From: Rhodobacteraceae bacterium XHP0102
GTDB lineage: Bacteria; Pseudomonadota; Alphaproteobacteria; Rhodobacterales; Rhodobacteraceae
Assembly: GCA_025751475.1 (NCBI GenBank)
Contig: JAOWLD010000002.1
Span: 493,501-557,500 of the forward strand
Direction: 5' to 3'
Length of the DNA stretch: 64,000 nt
This document shows positions 46,336 to 54,669 of this stretch, piece by piece. The notes beneath the pieces are model-generated. The model saw nothing but the letters and a program-made list of their open reading frames with translations. It was not told the origin of the DNA and did no database searches. Both the position numbers and the translations under genes were made by a program. Each line of letters starts with the position of its first letter. Position 1 is the stretch's first letter.

Positions 46336-46986
46336 ATGATGGGTTTAACAATGGATCGAAGACATTTCCTTGCGGGCAGTGCCGCGTTTCTTGCCACACC
46401 CGCAATCGCGCAGGATGCGGTGGGCTTTGACGAGTCGATTGAGCGCCCCGCACCACAAGGGCCAAATCCTTGGGGTTTGCATCCGCGCCTGATGCCGACA
46501 CGGATCGTGCATAAGGCAGGCATGGTGCCTGGCCATATCCATGTCGATCCGATTGCGAAATATCTCTATCATATCCTCGATGACGGCACGGCCATGCGTT
46601 ATGGCGTTGCTGTTGGCCGTTCAGGCCTTCAAGCGCCTGGCCGTTACACCATTCGGCGCAAAGTGGAATGGCCAAGCTGGACACCGACCGCCGCGATGAT
46701 CGCGCGCGAGCCTGAGCTTTATGCTGAATTTGCAAGCGGTGTTCCTGGTGGGCCAGAAAACCCATTGGGCGCGCGGGCGCTCTATCTTTATGATGGCGAC
46801 CGCGACACCTATTTGCGCATCCATGGCACACCGCAGCCGTGGTCCATCGGCACGGGCGCATCTTCTGGTTGTGTGCGGATGGTGAACGCCCATGTGATCG
46901 AGCTTTACAATAAAATTCCCCTCGGCACGGTCGTGCATCTGCATCGCCCTAATTACGCCATTTCGGGGAATGGAACGGCGGCCTAA
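46336..46986 (+). CDS. Exported L,D-transpeptidase (ErfK/YbiS family)
   Basis: A 216-residue YkuD-domain enzyme. The N-terminus has a Tat-like or Sec signal (DRRHFLAGSAAFLATPAIA). The catalytic motif is LRIHGTPQPWSIGTGASSGCVRMVN, shown by its key parts RIHGT and SSGCVRM with the nucleophilic cysteine. VEWPSWTPTAAMIAREPEL is typical of alphaproteobacterial members that make 3-3 cross-links or attach outer-membrane proteins to peptidoglycan. The ATG at 46336 is used; 46339 and 46351 are alternatives. It ends three bases from the convergent pseudouridine synthase stop. Confidence 0.9.
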   Translation: MMGLTMDRRHFLAGSAAFLATPAIAQDAVGFDESIERPAPQGPNPWGLHPRLMPTRIVHKAGMVPGHIHVDPIAKYLYHILDDGTAMRYGVAVGRSGLQAPGRYTIRRKVEWPSWTPTAAMIAREPELYAEFASGVPGGPENPLGARALYLYDGDRDTYLRIHGTPQPWSIGTGASSGCVRMVNAHVIELYNKIPLGTVVHLHRPNYAISGNGTAA

Positions 46987-46989
46987 GAC

Positions 46990-47640
46990 CTAAAACGGAT
47001 TGGCGGCGCGGAACGTCATCCCGCGCCCCCCATCAGGGTGGCGCAGACGCAGCGTTTCAGCGTGCAGCATCAAGCGAGGAAAATCGCGCGCAGGCCCCGT
47101 TGCATAAAACGGATCGCCCAGAATTGGATGCCCCAATTCCCGCATATGGACGCGCAATTGATGGGAGCGGCCAGTTTGCGGGCAAAGCCGCATCCGTGTG
47201 TTGCCCCCTTCATGGCGCAGAACGTTCCATTCGGTCACGGCAGCGCGCCCCGTCTCGTGGCAGACTTTTTGCAGCGGACGGTTTGGCCAATCTACGATCA
47301 AAGGCAGGTCGATTACACCCTCTTTGCCGGTGACCTCTCCCCAGACTTGCGCGAGGTAGGTTTTTTTCATCATCCGCTTTTCAAATTGCAGCCCCAGATG
47401 ACGTTGCGCGGCGGGGGTGCGTGCGAACACCATGACCCCAGAGGTGTCCATGTCCAACCGATGCACCAAAAGAGCCTCGGGAAAGGCGGCTTGCAAGCGG
47501 CTGATTAAGCAATCGGCCAAATGCGCGCCTTTGCCTGGAACCGACAGAAGACCCGCGGGTTTGTTCAGAACCAAAATCTCGTGATCCTCATGGATCAGTT
47601 CCAAAGGTGTTTCTGGGGGGCTATATAGAAATTGGCTCAT
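46990..47640 (-). CDS. RluA-family pseudouridine synthase
   Basis: A 216-residue rRNA/tRNA pseudouridine synthase. The catalytic aspartate is in LVHRLDMDTSGVMVFA. GRSHQLRVHMRELGHPILGD is the C-terminal RluA signature, here read as SHQLRVHMRELGHPILGD. There is no N-terminal S4 domain, which places it in the short RluA group. The exact target uridine cannot be told. The small membrane-protein gene ends five bases before it on the same strand side. Confidence 0.92.
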   Translation of the reverse strand: MSQFLYSPPETPLELIHEDHEILVLNKPAGLLSVPGKGAHLADCLISRLQAAFPEALLVHRLDMDTSGVMVFARTPAAQRHLGLQFEKRMMKKTYLAQVWGEVTGKEGVIDLPLIVDWPNRPLQKVCHETGRAAVTEWNVLRHEGGNTRMRLCPQTGRSHQLRVHMRELGHPILGDPFYATGPARDFPRLMLHAETLRLRHPDGGRGMTFRAANPF

Positions 47641-47644
47641 GCGC

Positions 47645-47863
47645 TTATTCGGGATGGTCGCGCGTGATCAAGCGCCGTGCAGACCAAATCGCGCTGCCGA
47701 TAAAAAATCCACCTGCGATGAGTCCAATTTCGGCCATGGCGGGGCCAGTGGGCAGGCCGCGATAGGCGATGGCACCACCGAGGGCGGCAATGCCCACCAA
47801 GGAAAAGGCAAGCCTAAACCACAGCTCACTGCGGTCGGGTCCGAATTTGCGTTTGTTGCTCAT
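47645..47863 (-). CDS. Small two-helix membrane protein
   Basis: A 72-residue protein with two predicted membrane segments, LAFSLVGIAALGGAIAY and AEIGLIAGGFFIGSAIW. They are flanked by basic residues (MSNKRKFGPDRSEL at the start and RRLITRDHPE at the end), so both termini probably face the cytoplasm. Homologues of unknown function are found in Rhodobacterales. It may be co-transcribed with the downstream pseudouridine synthase gene, from which it is separated by four bases. No named family is recognised. Confidence 0.75.
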   Translation of the reverse strand: MSNKRKFGPDRSELWFRLAFSLVGIAALGGAIAYRGLPTGPAMAEIGLIAGGFFIGSAIWSARRLITRDHPE

Positions 47864-47930
47864 GAATCTTGCCCCTTATGTCACGCCCTTGCCTAGTGCG
47901 GCTGGGCGTGAAGAGGAAGCGGACAATTGC

Positions 47931-48590
47931 TTAGATGCGGAGGAATGTTTGCGCGATCCGTGGCAACAGCCCCTCGAATTTTAGGCGCGCATCTGTGGCG
48001 ATTAGGCAAATGCAATCCTCACCTGCTTCGGCCACGGGGGTGTGGTTCATTGATTCATCCCCGATTTCGATATCGCCGCGTCCAAATCGGTCGGTTTCAT
48101 CCCGATAGGCCCCTTGCAACACCAAGGTCATTTCGGTTCCACGATGGCTGTGACGCGGCATGGCCTGCCCCGCAGGAATGAACAAAAGGCGCGCAGTCGC
48201 GTCTTTACCCTCGCTGATGATGGCCTGCTTGCAACCCATCCCGATGGGACGCCATTTCACAGCGCTCAAATCACCGCCGATCATATCCCGCAAAGGTGCG
48301 GGGAAAACGGGGTCCTTGCCTTTGCTTTGCTTCGCATAGCTTGGCGTTTCGGGCGCGGCATTGTCATTGATCAGGCTAAGTGTTTTCGCAAGGCTGTCCT
48401 CGGCCAATTCAGCTTCTGCCATCTCGTCTAGGATACATCCGCCCACAGCATCAAAAGCTTGCAACCGCGCACGCGCGTCATCACTGAGCGAGACATGGGT
48501 TGCGACAACAAGATCGAACGCAGCAGGCAAACTGCCTGCGGCATAGCCGATCAAAAAGTCGTCACTGATATGGTGTTTTACATCGGTCAT
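47931..48590 (-). CDS. chrR: ChrR-like anti-sigma factor lacking zinc-site cysteines
   Basis: A 219-residue two-domain anti-sigma factor matching Rhodobacter ChrR, which holds RpoE inactive until singlet oxygen appears. The C-terminal cupin keeps all recalled metal-site and sensing residues at a constant offset: H147, H149, E153, H183, C193 and C195 (RHSHRGTE, NHTP, CICL). In the N-terminal anti-sigma domain the zinc ligands should be H6, H31, C35 and C38 of ChrR. Here the histidines are present (H7, H32) but the cysteines are replaced by S36 and A39 in THVSLSDDARARL. Zinc binding by the classical ZAS site is therefore unlikely. The gene overlaps rpoE by four bases. Confidence 0.9.
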   Translation of the reverse strand: MTDVKHHISDDFLIGYAAGSLPAAFDLVVATHVSLSDDARARLQAFDAVGGCILDEMAEAELAEDSLAKTLSLINDNAAPETPSYAKQSKGKDPVFPAPLRDMIGGDLSAVKWRPIGMGCKQAIISEGKDATARLLFIPAGQAMPRHSHRGTEMTLVLQGAYRDETDRFGRGDIEIGDESMNHTPVAEAGEDCICLIATDARLKFEGLLPRIAQTFLRI

Positions 48591-49165
48591 TTTGTCGTAT
48601 GTCTCATGTTATGACGCAATCTCTCTAGCGCCAACCTAATTCTCGATTTGATTGTGCCAAGGGGCAGGCCCGTTTCTATTGCAATCTCGCCATGGGTAAG
48701 ATCGCCAAAATAAGCCTTTTCAATCAAAATCCTTTGTTTCTGAGGAAGTTTCCGCAGGGCTTCAGCCAGTTTCTGGCTTTCTTGTTGGAGGGCGAGAACG
48801 TCCTCTTGGTCTGGTTCTGCCTCTGGGCCCCATGGCAGATCTTCGGGTTCGGGGCGTGCATATTTACGCAGCAGATCGATTTTGCGATTCCGCGCAATGG
48901 TGAAAATCCATGTTGATACCGAGGCGCGTGTGGGATCAAACAGATGGGCCTTGCGCCACAATGTGGCCATGACATCTTGCATACATTCTTCTGCCAACGC
49001 CTCATCTGCGCCTGATTTCATCAAGAACGCTTTCACGCGCGGCGCAAAATGGCGAAACACAGCGGCAAAGGCGCTTTGATCACGCGCTTGCGCAATCGCA
49101 GCCACTTCAGCCACCCATTCATGGGACAGCTGCATGACGGGGGAGGGAGGCAGCCGATCTGCCAT
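48587..49165 (-). CDS. rpoE: RpoE-type ECF sigma factor (ECF11)
   Basis: A 192-residue group 4 sigma factor close to Rhodobacter RpoE, which controls the response to singlet oxygen. Region 2 is seen as AFAAVFRHFAPRVKAFLMKSG and STWIFTIARNRKIDLLRKY. Region 4 has LIEKAYFGDLTHGEIAIETG and LPLGTIKSRIRLALERLR. The start at 49165 gives MADRLPPSP and fits the family length. The frame is open much further upstream, and an ATG at 49267 lies close to the predicted transcription start, so the N-terminus is uncertain. chrR follows with a four-base overlap. Confidence 0.92.
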   Translation of the reverse strand: MADRLPPSPVMQLSHEWVAEVAAIAQARDQSAFAAVFRHFAPRVKAFLMKSGADEALAEECMQDVMATLWRKAHLFDPTRASVSTWIFTIARNRKIDLLRKYARPEPEDLPWGPEAEPDQEDVLALQQESQKLAEALRKLPQKQRILIEKAYFGDLTHGEIAIETGLPLGTIKSRIRLALERLRHNMRHTTK

Positions 49166-49271
49166 CAGAATTGCCCCGTCTGGCAATGCTGTATCTTGCT
49201 GCCCTTGCGCGCGGGAGGCATCGCCGGGGTCACCTGTCGACAAATTATGAACATCAAGATGCAGCATATCA

Positions 49272-49301
49272 CGCATACGCGCCGGATACAGTGTTGGATC
49301 A
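49272..49301 (-). promoter_or_regulatory. Candidate RpoE promoter for rpoE-chrR
   Basis: On the minus strand TGATCC (49301-49296) is followed by exactly 18 bases and TATGCG (49277-49272). The recalled Rhodobacter RpoE consensus is TGATCC-N18-TAAGA, so the -35 is perfect and the -10 is partial. The place and direction fit autoregulation of the sigma gene. Confidence 0.45.
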
Positions 49302-49368
49302 AAAAATATTGTGATGCGTAATTCGCTTGCCATGATCTGCCAAGCCGCCAATATTTCACCATCTTTTT

Positions 49369-49397
49369 TAATCCAAGCCGCGACAGCGGGCGTAAAC
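49369..49397 (+). promoter_or_regulatory. Candidate RpoE promoter for the divergent operon
   Basis: On the plus strand TAATCC (49369-49374) and TAAAC (49393-49397) are separated by 18 bases. This is one base from the TGATCC -35 and close to the TAAGA -10 of the recalled RpoE consensus. It lies 42 bases ahead of the GTG start of the FAD oxidoreductase gene. Confidence 0.5.
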
Positions 49398-49438
49398 TTG
49401 GCTAGACAGCAGTAAAATATAATCAAGGAATTTATCCC

Positions 49439-50731
49439 GTGCCATTTGAAACACCGCCCGCCCCCGCCCGTAACGTGGCCATCATCGGGGCGGGGATTTC
49501 TGGATTGGGGGCGGCCTATCACCTCGCGCCGAATGCCAATGTCACCCTTTTCGAGGCGGAGCATCGTCTTGGCGGCCATGCGCGCACCGTGGTGGCAGGG
49601 CGGCATAAGGATCAGCCAGTCGACACTGGCTTTATCGTTTTCAACTACGTCAATTACCCCAATTTGGTGCGCCTATTCGAGGAATTGCAGGTGCCTGTCG
49701 TCAAAAGCGATATGAGCTTTGCCGCCTCTATCGGTGGCGGGGCCATTGAATACGGGCTGCATTCCTTAAACGCATTGTTTGCGCAGCGCAAAAACGTGCT
49801 GCGGCCGCAATATTTGCGGATGTTGTCCGATATTATGCGGTTTAACGCGCGCGCGGCAGGTCTTGCCACGGACAGCACGCAAACTTTGGGGGCGTTTATG
49901 GATGAGTTGGGTATGGGCGCATGGTTCCGCGACTATTACCTCACGCCAATTTCTGGCGCGATCTGGTCCACGCCGAAAGAGGAGATCATGGATTTTCCCG
50001 CTCAGGCTTTGGTGCGGTTTTTCCAGAATCACAATCTGTTGCAGGCCTCTGGCCAACACCAATGGTGGACGGTGCAAGGCGGCTCGATTGAATATGTCAC
50101 GCGGCTAGAGCGCGCTTTGATTGAGCGAGGGGTGACCATCGTCACCAATGCGGGCGTAGACAAGGTCCGCCGTGTTGCGGGGGGTGTTGAAGTCCGCCGC
50201 GCGGGACAATGGCAGGCCTTTGACGAGGTGATTTTTGCCACACATTCTGATGACAGCCTTGCGCTTTTGGCGGATCCAACCGCGCAAGAGCAAGCGGCGC
50301 TTGGCGCGGTGCGCTATCAACCCAACGAGATGGTCCTGCACGCCGACCGCCGCGCCATGCCCCTGCGCGAGGTGACGTGGGCCAGTTGGAACTACACTGA
50401 GCGCGCGGGTCATACGGGCGGACCGATTGATCTGACCTATTGGATGAACCGCCTGCAACCGATCCCGAAATCCGACCCGTTGTTTGTCACACTGAACAGC
50501 CGCGGTGAAATTGCCGATGACTTGATCTATGACACAGCGACCTTCCGCCACCCTGTCTATGATTTGGCTGCATTGGCCGCGCAAGGCGCCGTGCGGGCCA
50601 TGAACGGGACGAACAACACGTGGTTCTGCGGGGCTTGGATGAAAAACGGCTTCCATGAGGATGGTCTGGCCAGTGCGATTGATGTGGTCGATGCGATGGC
50701 CGAGCGTGACCGCATGGTCGCTGCGGCCTGA
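49439..50731 (+). CDS. FAD-dependent amine-oxidase-like protein (COG2907)
   Basis: A 430-residue FAD flavoprotein. The N-terminal dinucleotide motif is [15 protein letters not shown], followed by the LGGHARTV flavin contact. The C-terminal [20 protein letters not shown] completes the amine-oxidase-like fold. The same gene stands next to rpoE in Rhodobacter sphaeroides as the first gene of an RpoE-dependent operon, and has been connected with unusual fatty acids there; that link is from memory. Translation starts at a GTG after AAGGAA. It is the first gene of a four-gene operon with DUF1365, transporter and SDR genes. Confidence 0.88.
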   Translation: MPFETPPAPARNVAIIGAGISGLGAAYHLAPNANVTLFEAEHRLGGHARTVVAGRHKDQPVDTGFIVFNYVNYPNLVRLFEELQVPVVKSDMSFAASIGGGAIEYGLHSLNALFAQRKNVLRPQYLRMLSDIMRFNARAAGLATDSTQTLGAFMDELGMGAWFRDYYLTPISGAIWSTPKEEIMDFPAQALVRFFQNHNLLQASGQHQWWTVQGGSIEYVTRLERALIERGVTIVTNAGVDKVRRVAGGVEVRRAGQWQAFDEVIFATHSDDSLALLADPTAQEQAALGAVRYQPNEMVLHADRRAMPLREVTWASWNYTERAGHTGGPIDLTYWMNRLQPIPKSDPLFVTLNSRGEIADDLIYDTATFRHPVYDLAALAAQGAVRAMNGTNNTWFCGAWMKNGFHEDGLASAIDVVDAMAERDRMVAAA

Positions 50732-50744
50732 ACAGGAGAGAACC

Positions 50745-51509
50745 TTGTCATCATCGGTGGATTATATCGCGGGCGAGACCTTTCATGGACGCAGGGGTGC
50801 GGTGGAAAACGCGTTTCGATATTCCATTGATTACGTGATGCTTGATGCCGAAGCGGTCGCACCCGAAGCCCCCGCTTTGTTTGGTCGCAATCGGGTCAAT
50901 TTGGCCGCTTTGCGTGATCGTGATCATGGGGGCGCGCCGAAGGCGGGACGCGGAGCCGTTTGGGCGCGGGAGGTTCTGGCCGCCCATGGATTGACGGAGC
51001 TAACCAGCGGCAAGTTGTTGCTTTTGGCGCAACCGCGTCTTTTGGGCCATGTGTTCAACCCTGTCAGTTTTTGGTTGGCCTATGATGCCGATGTGCGCCT
51101 GCGCGCGGTGATTGCTGAAGTGTCCAACACATTTGGCGACCGTCATTCTTACCTCTGCCACCGAGAAGATTGTGCAGAAATCACCCGCCATGATGTGCTG
51201 CGCGCCAGCAAAATTTTTCATGTCTCCCCCTTTCAGCAGATCGAAGGCGGATATGAATTCCGCTTTGACATTCGTGAGGATCGGGTGGGCATTTTCATTG
51301 ATTACGCGACTGGCAATGAGGGGCTTTATGCCACGCTGACAGGTGCGCGCCGTCCGCTGCGCAATAGGGATATCCTGCGCGCCTTGTGGCGGCGGCCCTT
51401 TGGATCGCGCAGGGTTTTGGGTCTGATCCATTGGCAGGCGTTGAAATTATGGATCAAAGGTGCGCCCTATCGCCCGCGGCCCGAACCGCCTGAGCGCGAG
51501 GTCTCTTGA
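50745..51509 (+). CDS. DUF1365-family protein
   Basis: A 254-residue protein of the DUF1365/COG3496 family. Key features are the N-terminal HGRRGAVENAFRYSIDYVMLD, shown by VENAFRYSIDYVMLD, then RLLGHVFNPVSFWLAYD, RASKIFHVSPFQ and the C-terminal RVLGLIHWQALKLWIKGAPY. Members are regularly paired with COG2907 oxidoreductases and cyclopropane-synthase-like methyltransferases, suggesting fatty-acid or lipid modification. The start is a TTG at 50745 with AGGAGAG directly ahead. The stop codon overlaps the transporter ATG. Confidence 0.88.
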   Translation: MSSSVDYIAGETFHGRRGAVENAFRYSIDYVMLDAEAVAPEAPALFGRNRVNLAALRDRDHGGAPKAGRGAVWAREVLAAHGLTELTSGKLLLLAQPRLLGHVFNPVSFWLAYDADVRLRAVIAEVSNTFGDRHSYLCHREDCAEITRHDVLRASKIFHVSPFQQIEGGYEFRFDIREDRVGIFIDYATGNEGLYATLTGARRPLRNRDILRALWRRPFGSRRVLGLIHWQALKLWIKGAPYRPRPEPPEREVS

Positions 51510-52747
51510 TGGGGCAGCGTCATGCGCCTTTGGCGGGCTATGCGGTATTTGCCGCCATGCTGTCGAGCGCGGGCCTGCCGATTTATATACACGCGCCCAA
51601 ATTCTATGTTGATGAATATGGCATCGGTTTGGCAGCGCTTGGGGCCATTCTGTTTGGCCTGCGCCTGTTTGATGTGGTTCAAGATCCTGTTTTGGGATGG
51701 TTGGCGCGTGCCACACGCCATTTGCGCGGTGCGATGGTCGCGGGCGCGATCCTGATCCTTGCGGCCTCGATGTATGGGCTTTTCGCCATAGCCCCGCCAA
51801 TTGCACCCTTGTGGTGGTTTGCGTTGACCTTGATTGGGTTGTTCTCTTCTTTCTCTTTCCTGACCATCTGTTTTTATGCCGAGGGCGTGCAAACCGCCGA
51901 GCGGCTTGGTGCGGATGGTCATTTGCGCCTTGCCACATGGCGCGAAACGGGCGGGCTTTTGGGGGTCTGTTTGGCCTCGGTTGCGCCGATTGCACTGGCC
52001 AGTTTTCTGCCCAACCCATTTACAGGGTTTGCCCTTGGGTTCATGGGCCTGTGTGCCCTTGCCTATGTCTTGATGCGGTCTGATTGGGGGCAGGGGGCCG
52101 CATCACCGCCAACCGCCTTCGGCACGATCTTGCGGGATCAAACGGCGCGGCGGTTGTTGGGCATTGCCTTGATTAACGCGGCCCCTGTCGCGGTGACATC
52201 GACTTTGTTCCTGTTTTATGTCGAGGCAGTTTTACAAGCGATCGGATGGGAAGGACCGCTGCTGCTTCTGTTCTTCCTTGCCGCGGCGCTTTCCGCGCCG
52301 TTTTGGACACAGGCCGCAACGCGGTTTGGCGCAAAGCCTGTTTTGCTGTTTGGCATGGCTTTGTCGATTTTGGCCTTTGCTTTTACCCTCGCTTTAGGGA
52401 CGGGAGATATCCTTGCCTTTGCCGTGATCTGTTTGGCTTCGGGCATGGCGCTTGGCGCGGATTTGACAATCCTGCCTGCGATCTTTTCGCGTCACCTGTC
52501 CAAAATCGCGCCCGAAGCGGGGGCAGCATTTGGCTTGTGGTCTTTCGCGAGCAAATTTACCTTGGCTTTTGCTGCTGTGACCCTCTTGCCCCTTTTGCAC
52601 GCAGCAGGGTTTCAGGCAGGCCAAGCCAATGAGGCGGCGGCCTTGTCGCGGCTTGTGCTGCTTTATGCGGCGATCCCCTGTGCGCTAAAGCTTCTTGCAA
52701 TCACGATTTTGAGCCTGACACCTTTGCCGCAAGAGCCTGCGCGCTAG
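51509..52747 (+). CDS. MFS/GPH-type transporter
   Basis: A 412-residue integral membrane protein with about 12 hydrophobic segments. It belongs with the glycoside-pentoside-hexuronide (MelB-like) branch of the major facilitator superfamily, as shown by LRLFDVVQDPVLGWLARATR in the first cytoplasmic region. The substrate is unknown. Position as third gene of the predicted RpoE-controlled operon suggests a lipid-linked or stress-related solute. The ATG overlaps the DUF1365 stop codon. Confidence 0.85.
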   Translation: MGQRHAPLAGYAVFAAMLSSAGLPIYIHAPKFYVDEYGIGLAALGAILFGLRLFDVVQDPVLGWLARATRHLRGAMVAGAILILAASMYGLFAIAPPIAPLWWFALTLIGLFSSFSFLTICFYAEGVQTAERLGADGHLRLATWRETGGLLGVCLASVAPIALASFLPNPFTGFALGFMGLCALAYVLMRSDWGQGAASPPTAFGTILRDQTARRLLGIALINAAPVAVTSTLFLFYVEAVLQAIGWEGPLLLLFFLAAALSAPFWTQAATRFGAKPVLLFGMALSILAFAFTLALGTGDILAFAVICLASGMALGADLTILPAIFSRHLSKIAPEAGAAFGLWSFASKFTLAFAAVTLLPLLHAAGFQAGQANEAAALSRLVLLYAAIPCALKLLAITILSLTPLPQEPAR

Positions 52748-52788
52748 GTGATATGGTGACAGACACATAGGGGTTTCACGGGGCTTTG

Positions 52789-53517
52789 ATGCGAGATTTT
52801 GCTGGGAAAACATATTGGCTTGTTGGCGCATCCGAAGGATTGGGTGCTGCCTTGGCCGAGAAATTGTCACAGGCAGGGGCGGAGGTGATCCTTTCCGCCC
52901 GTTCTGAGATGCGGTTAACCGAGGTCGCAGCACGTCTTTCTGGTCCATCCCGTGTGGTCCCAATGGACGTGAGTGATGCGCAAAGCGTGGCTGAAGCGGC
53001 CAAGGCCGTGGGTGATATTGACGGCATGGTGTATCTTGCTGGCGTTTACTGGCCTATGCACGCCAGCACATGGAACAGCGATCAGGTCCTTGCGATGATG
53101 GATATCAATGTCATCGGGGCTGCGCGTGTTCTGAGCAATGTGGTGCCGCAATTTGTGGCCAAGGATGCGGGCCATATCGTCATCACAGGCAGCCTGTCTG
53201 GTTTCCGAGGTCTGCCCTCTGCCACAGGATATGGTGCATCCAAGGCGGCGGTTATGCATATGGCAGAATCGCTGCGCGTGGATATGCGGCGCAGCAATGT
53301 TGCGGTGCAATTGGTCAATCCAGGTTTCATTCGCACAAGGCTGACCGATAAAAACGATTTTGCCATGCCATTCATCATGGACCCTGCGCCTGCGGCCGAT
53401 ATCTTCCTGCGCCATATGCGGCGCAAGAAGTTCAGTTGCAGCTTCCCATGGGCATTTGGCGCCTTTTTCAGGGTCAGTCAGTTTTTCCCTGACTGGCTTT
53501 ATTATCGGATTTTCTAG
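52789..53517 (+). CDS. Short-chain dehydrogenase/reductase
   Basis: A 242-residue classical SDR. The nucleotide-binding motif is LVGASEGLGAALAEKL, the catalytic serine is in ITGSLSGFRG, and Y-x3-K is in GYGASKAAVMH. NPGFIRTRLTDKNDF follows. The C-terminal part has a hydrophobic, aromatic finish (FFRVSQFFPDWLYYRIF) that may associate with membranes. It is the last gene of the operon beginning with the FAD oxidoreductase and shares a CTAG stop overlap with the convergent saccharopine dehydrogenase-like gene. The substrate is unknown. Confidence 0.88.
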   Translation: MRDFAGKTYWLVGASEGLGAALAEKLSQAGAEVILSARSEMRLTEVAARLSGPSRVVPMDVSDAQSVAEAAKAVGDIDGMVYLAGVYWPMHASTWNSDQVLAMMDINVIGAARVLSNVVPQFVAKDAGHIVITGSLSGFRGLPSATGYGASKAAVMHMAESLRVDMRRSNVAVQLVNPGFIRTRLTDKNDFAMPFIMDPAPAADIFLRHMRRKKFSCSFPWAFGAFFRVSQFFPDWLYYRIF

Positions 53518-54656
53518 GCCAGGTGATCCACCACGTGCAGATTTTGCGCCAGTGTCCCGACTATATCCATCCATGCGCGCACGAGTCCGATATCATGGGG
53601 TGCGGCGGATACGCCTGTGGGTAAATCGCCTTTCATCGCCGCTGTTACGGCAAGCGCAACAGGGGTTGAGACCAGCCGCGCCATGGCCGTGCCGCGCGCA
53701 TCGCCCCATGCATCCATCACGTAGGTCTTGTGCCAAACGATGCCCTCCCCCGCTTCCGCTTTCAGCGAGACGCAGAGGACAACGCGATCAGGCTCGCCAT
53801 CTTCGTAGGAATTTTCGCGCCAGAATTGGTCGGACATCTCACGCAGACGCGCATCACCTGCGGCGCCCTCCAACGTTTCAATTTCGCGAAACACAGGCGC
53901 CCATGCCTGAGACCACCCATCAAGACGCAAAGTGCCGCGCACAAAGCGTTGCACATTCCAATCGGATCCAAACCCATATTCTGCCATGAAAGGCAGGCTG
54001 TCGCGGTTGGGGTAAACTTCAAATTCTTCTGGAGTTTCAAGCGGGGCCGTATAGCGCGAGATCGCGTCCCAAGGGCGCGAGACATTCCATTCTTTGCCAT
54101 CCGCAATGGAACGCGAAGGCGAGCGCAGCGCCTTGAGCACGCCAAGCGGTGACCAGCTGAATTTATAGCGAAACGGGTTCGGGATTTTCGGGATGCCGCC
54201 GCAATAAGAGATAAAATCATGCGCGTTCGCAGGGTCAAACGCCGCGCTATTGCGGTAGTCATGCATCAGGGCATGGGCCATCAAGTGGTCTATTCCAGGG
54301 TCAAGACCCACCTCATTGACCACGCATACCCCTGCCTCGCGTGCCGCAGCATCAAGCGCACGCATTTCGGGCGCGATATAGGAGGAGGACACGAAATGCG
54401 CCCCCGCCCCAATTGCCATCGTGGCAAGCGGCACGTGCATATCGGCGGGCAGCATAGAGATCACCACATCGCCCTTTTGCGTAGCCTTGATGAGGGCTGT
54501 CATGTCAAAGGCGCGGATGTCTTGGGCGATATCACCTACGGCGGACTTGGCCTTGTCGACACTTCGGTTCCATACCACAACATCGCCCGTGGTCTCGATC
54601 AAATGACGCAAACCTGGGATTGAGGACAGGCCTGTTCCGCACCAATGGATTGTCAT
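53514..54656 (-). CDS. Saccharopine dehydrogenase/reductase-like protein
   Basis: A 380-residue protein of the saccharopine dehydrogenase C-terminal (LYS9-like) family. Features are the N-terminal Rossmann start IHWCGTGLSSIPGL, VISMLPADMHVPLATMAI, the conserved NEVGLDPGIDHLMAH, and YCGGIPKIPNPFRYKFSWSP. It probably interconverts saccharopine and 2-aminoadipate semialdehyde plus glutamate. The adjacent upstream gene encodes the lysine-forming saccharopine dehydrogenase, 13 bases away, so both halves of the pathway are together. Direction (lysine breakdown or synthesis) is not shown; dapB in this window argues for breakdown. Confidence 0.88.
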   Translation of the reverse strand: MTIHWCGTGLSSIPGLRHLIETTGDVVVWNRSVDKAKSAVGDIAQDIRAFDMTALIKATQKGDVVISMLPADMHVPLATMAIGAGAHFVSSSYIAPEMRALDAAAREAGVCVVNEVGLDPGIDHLMAHALMHDYRNSAAFDPANAHDFISYCGGIPKIPNPFRYKFSWSPLGVLKALRSPSRSIADGKEWNVSRPWDAISRYTAPLETPEEFEVYPNRDSLPFMAEYGFGSDWNVQRFVRGTLRLDGWSQAWAPVFREIETLEGAAGDARLREMSDQFWRENSYEDGEPDRVVLCVSLKAEAGEGIVWHKTYVMDAWGDARGTAMARLVSTPVALAVTAAMKGDLPTGVSAAPHDIGLVRAWMDIVGTLAQNLHVVDHLA

Positions 54657-54669
54657 GATCTAAACTCCC

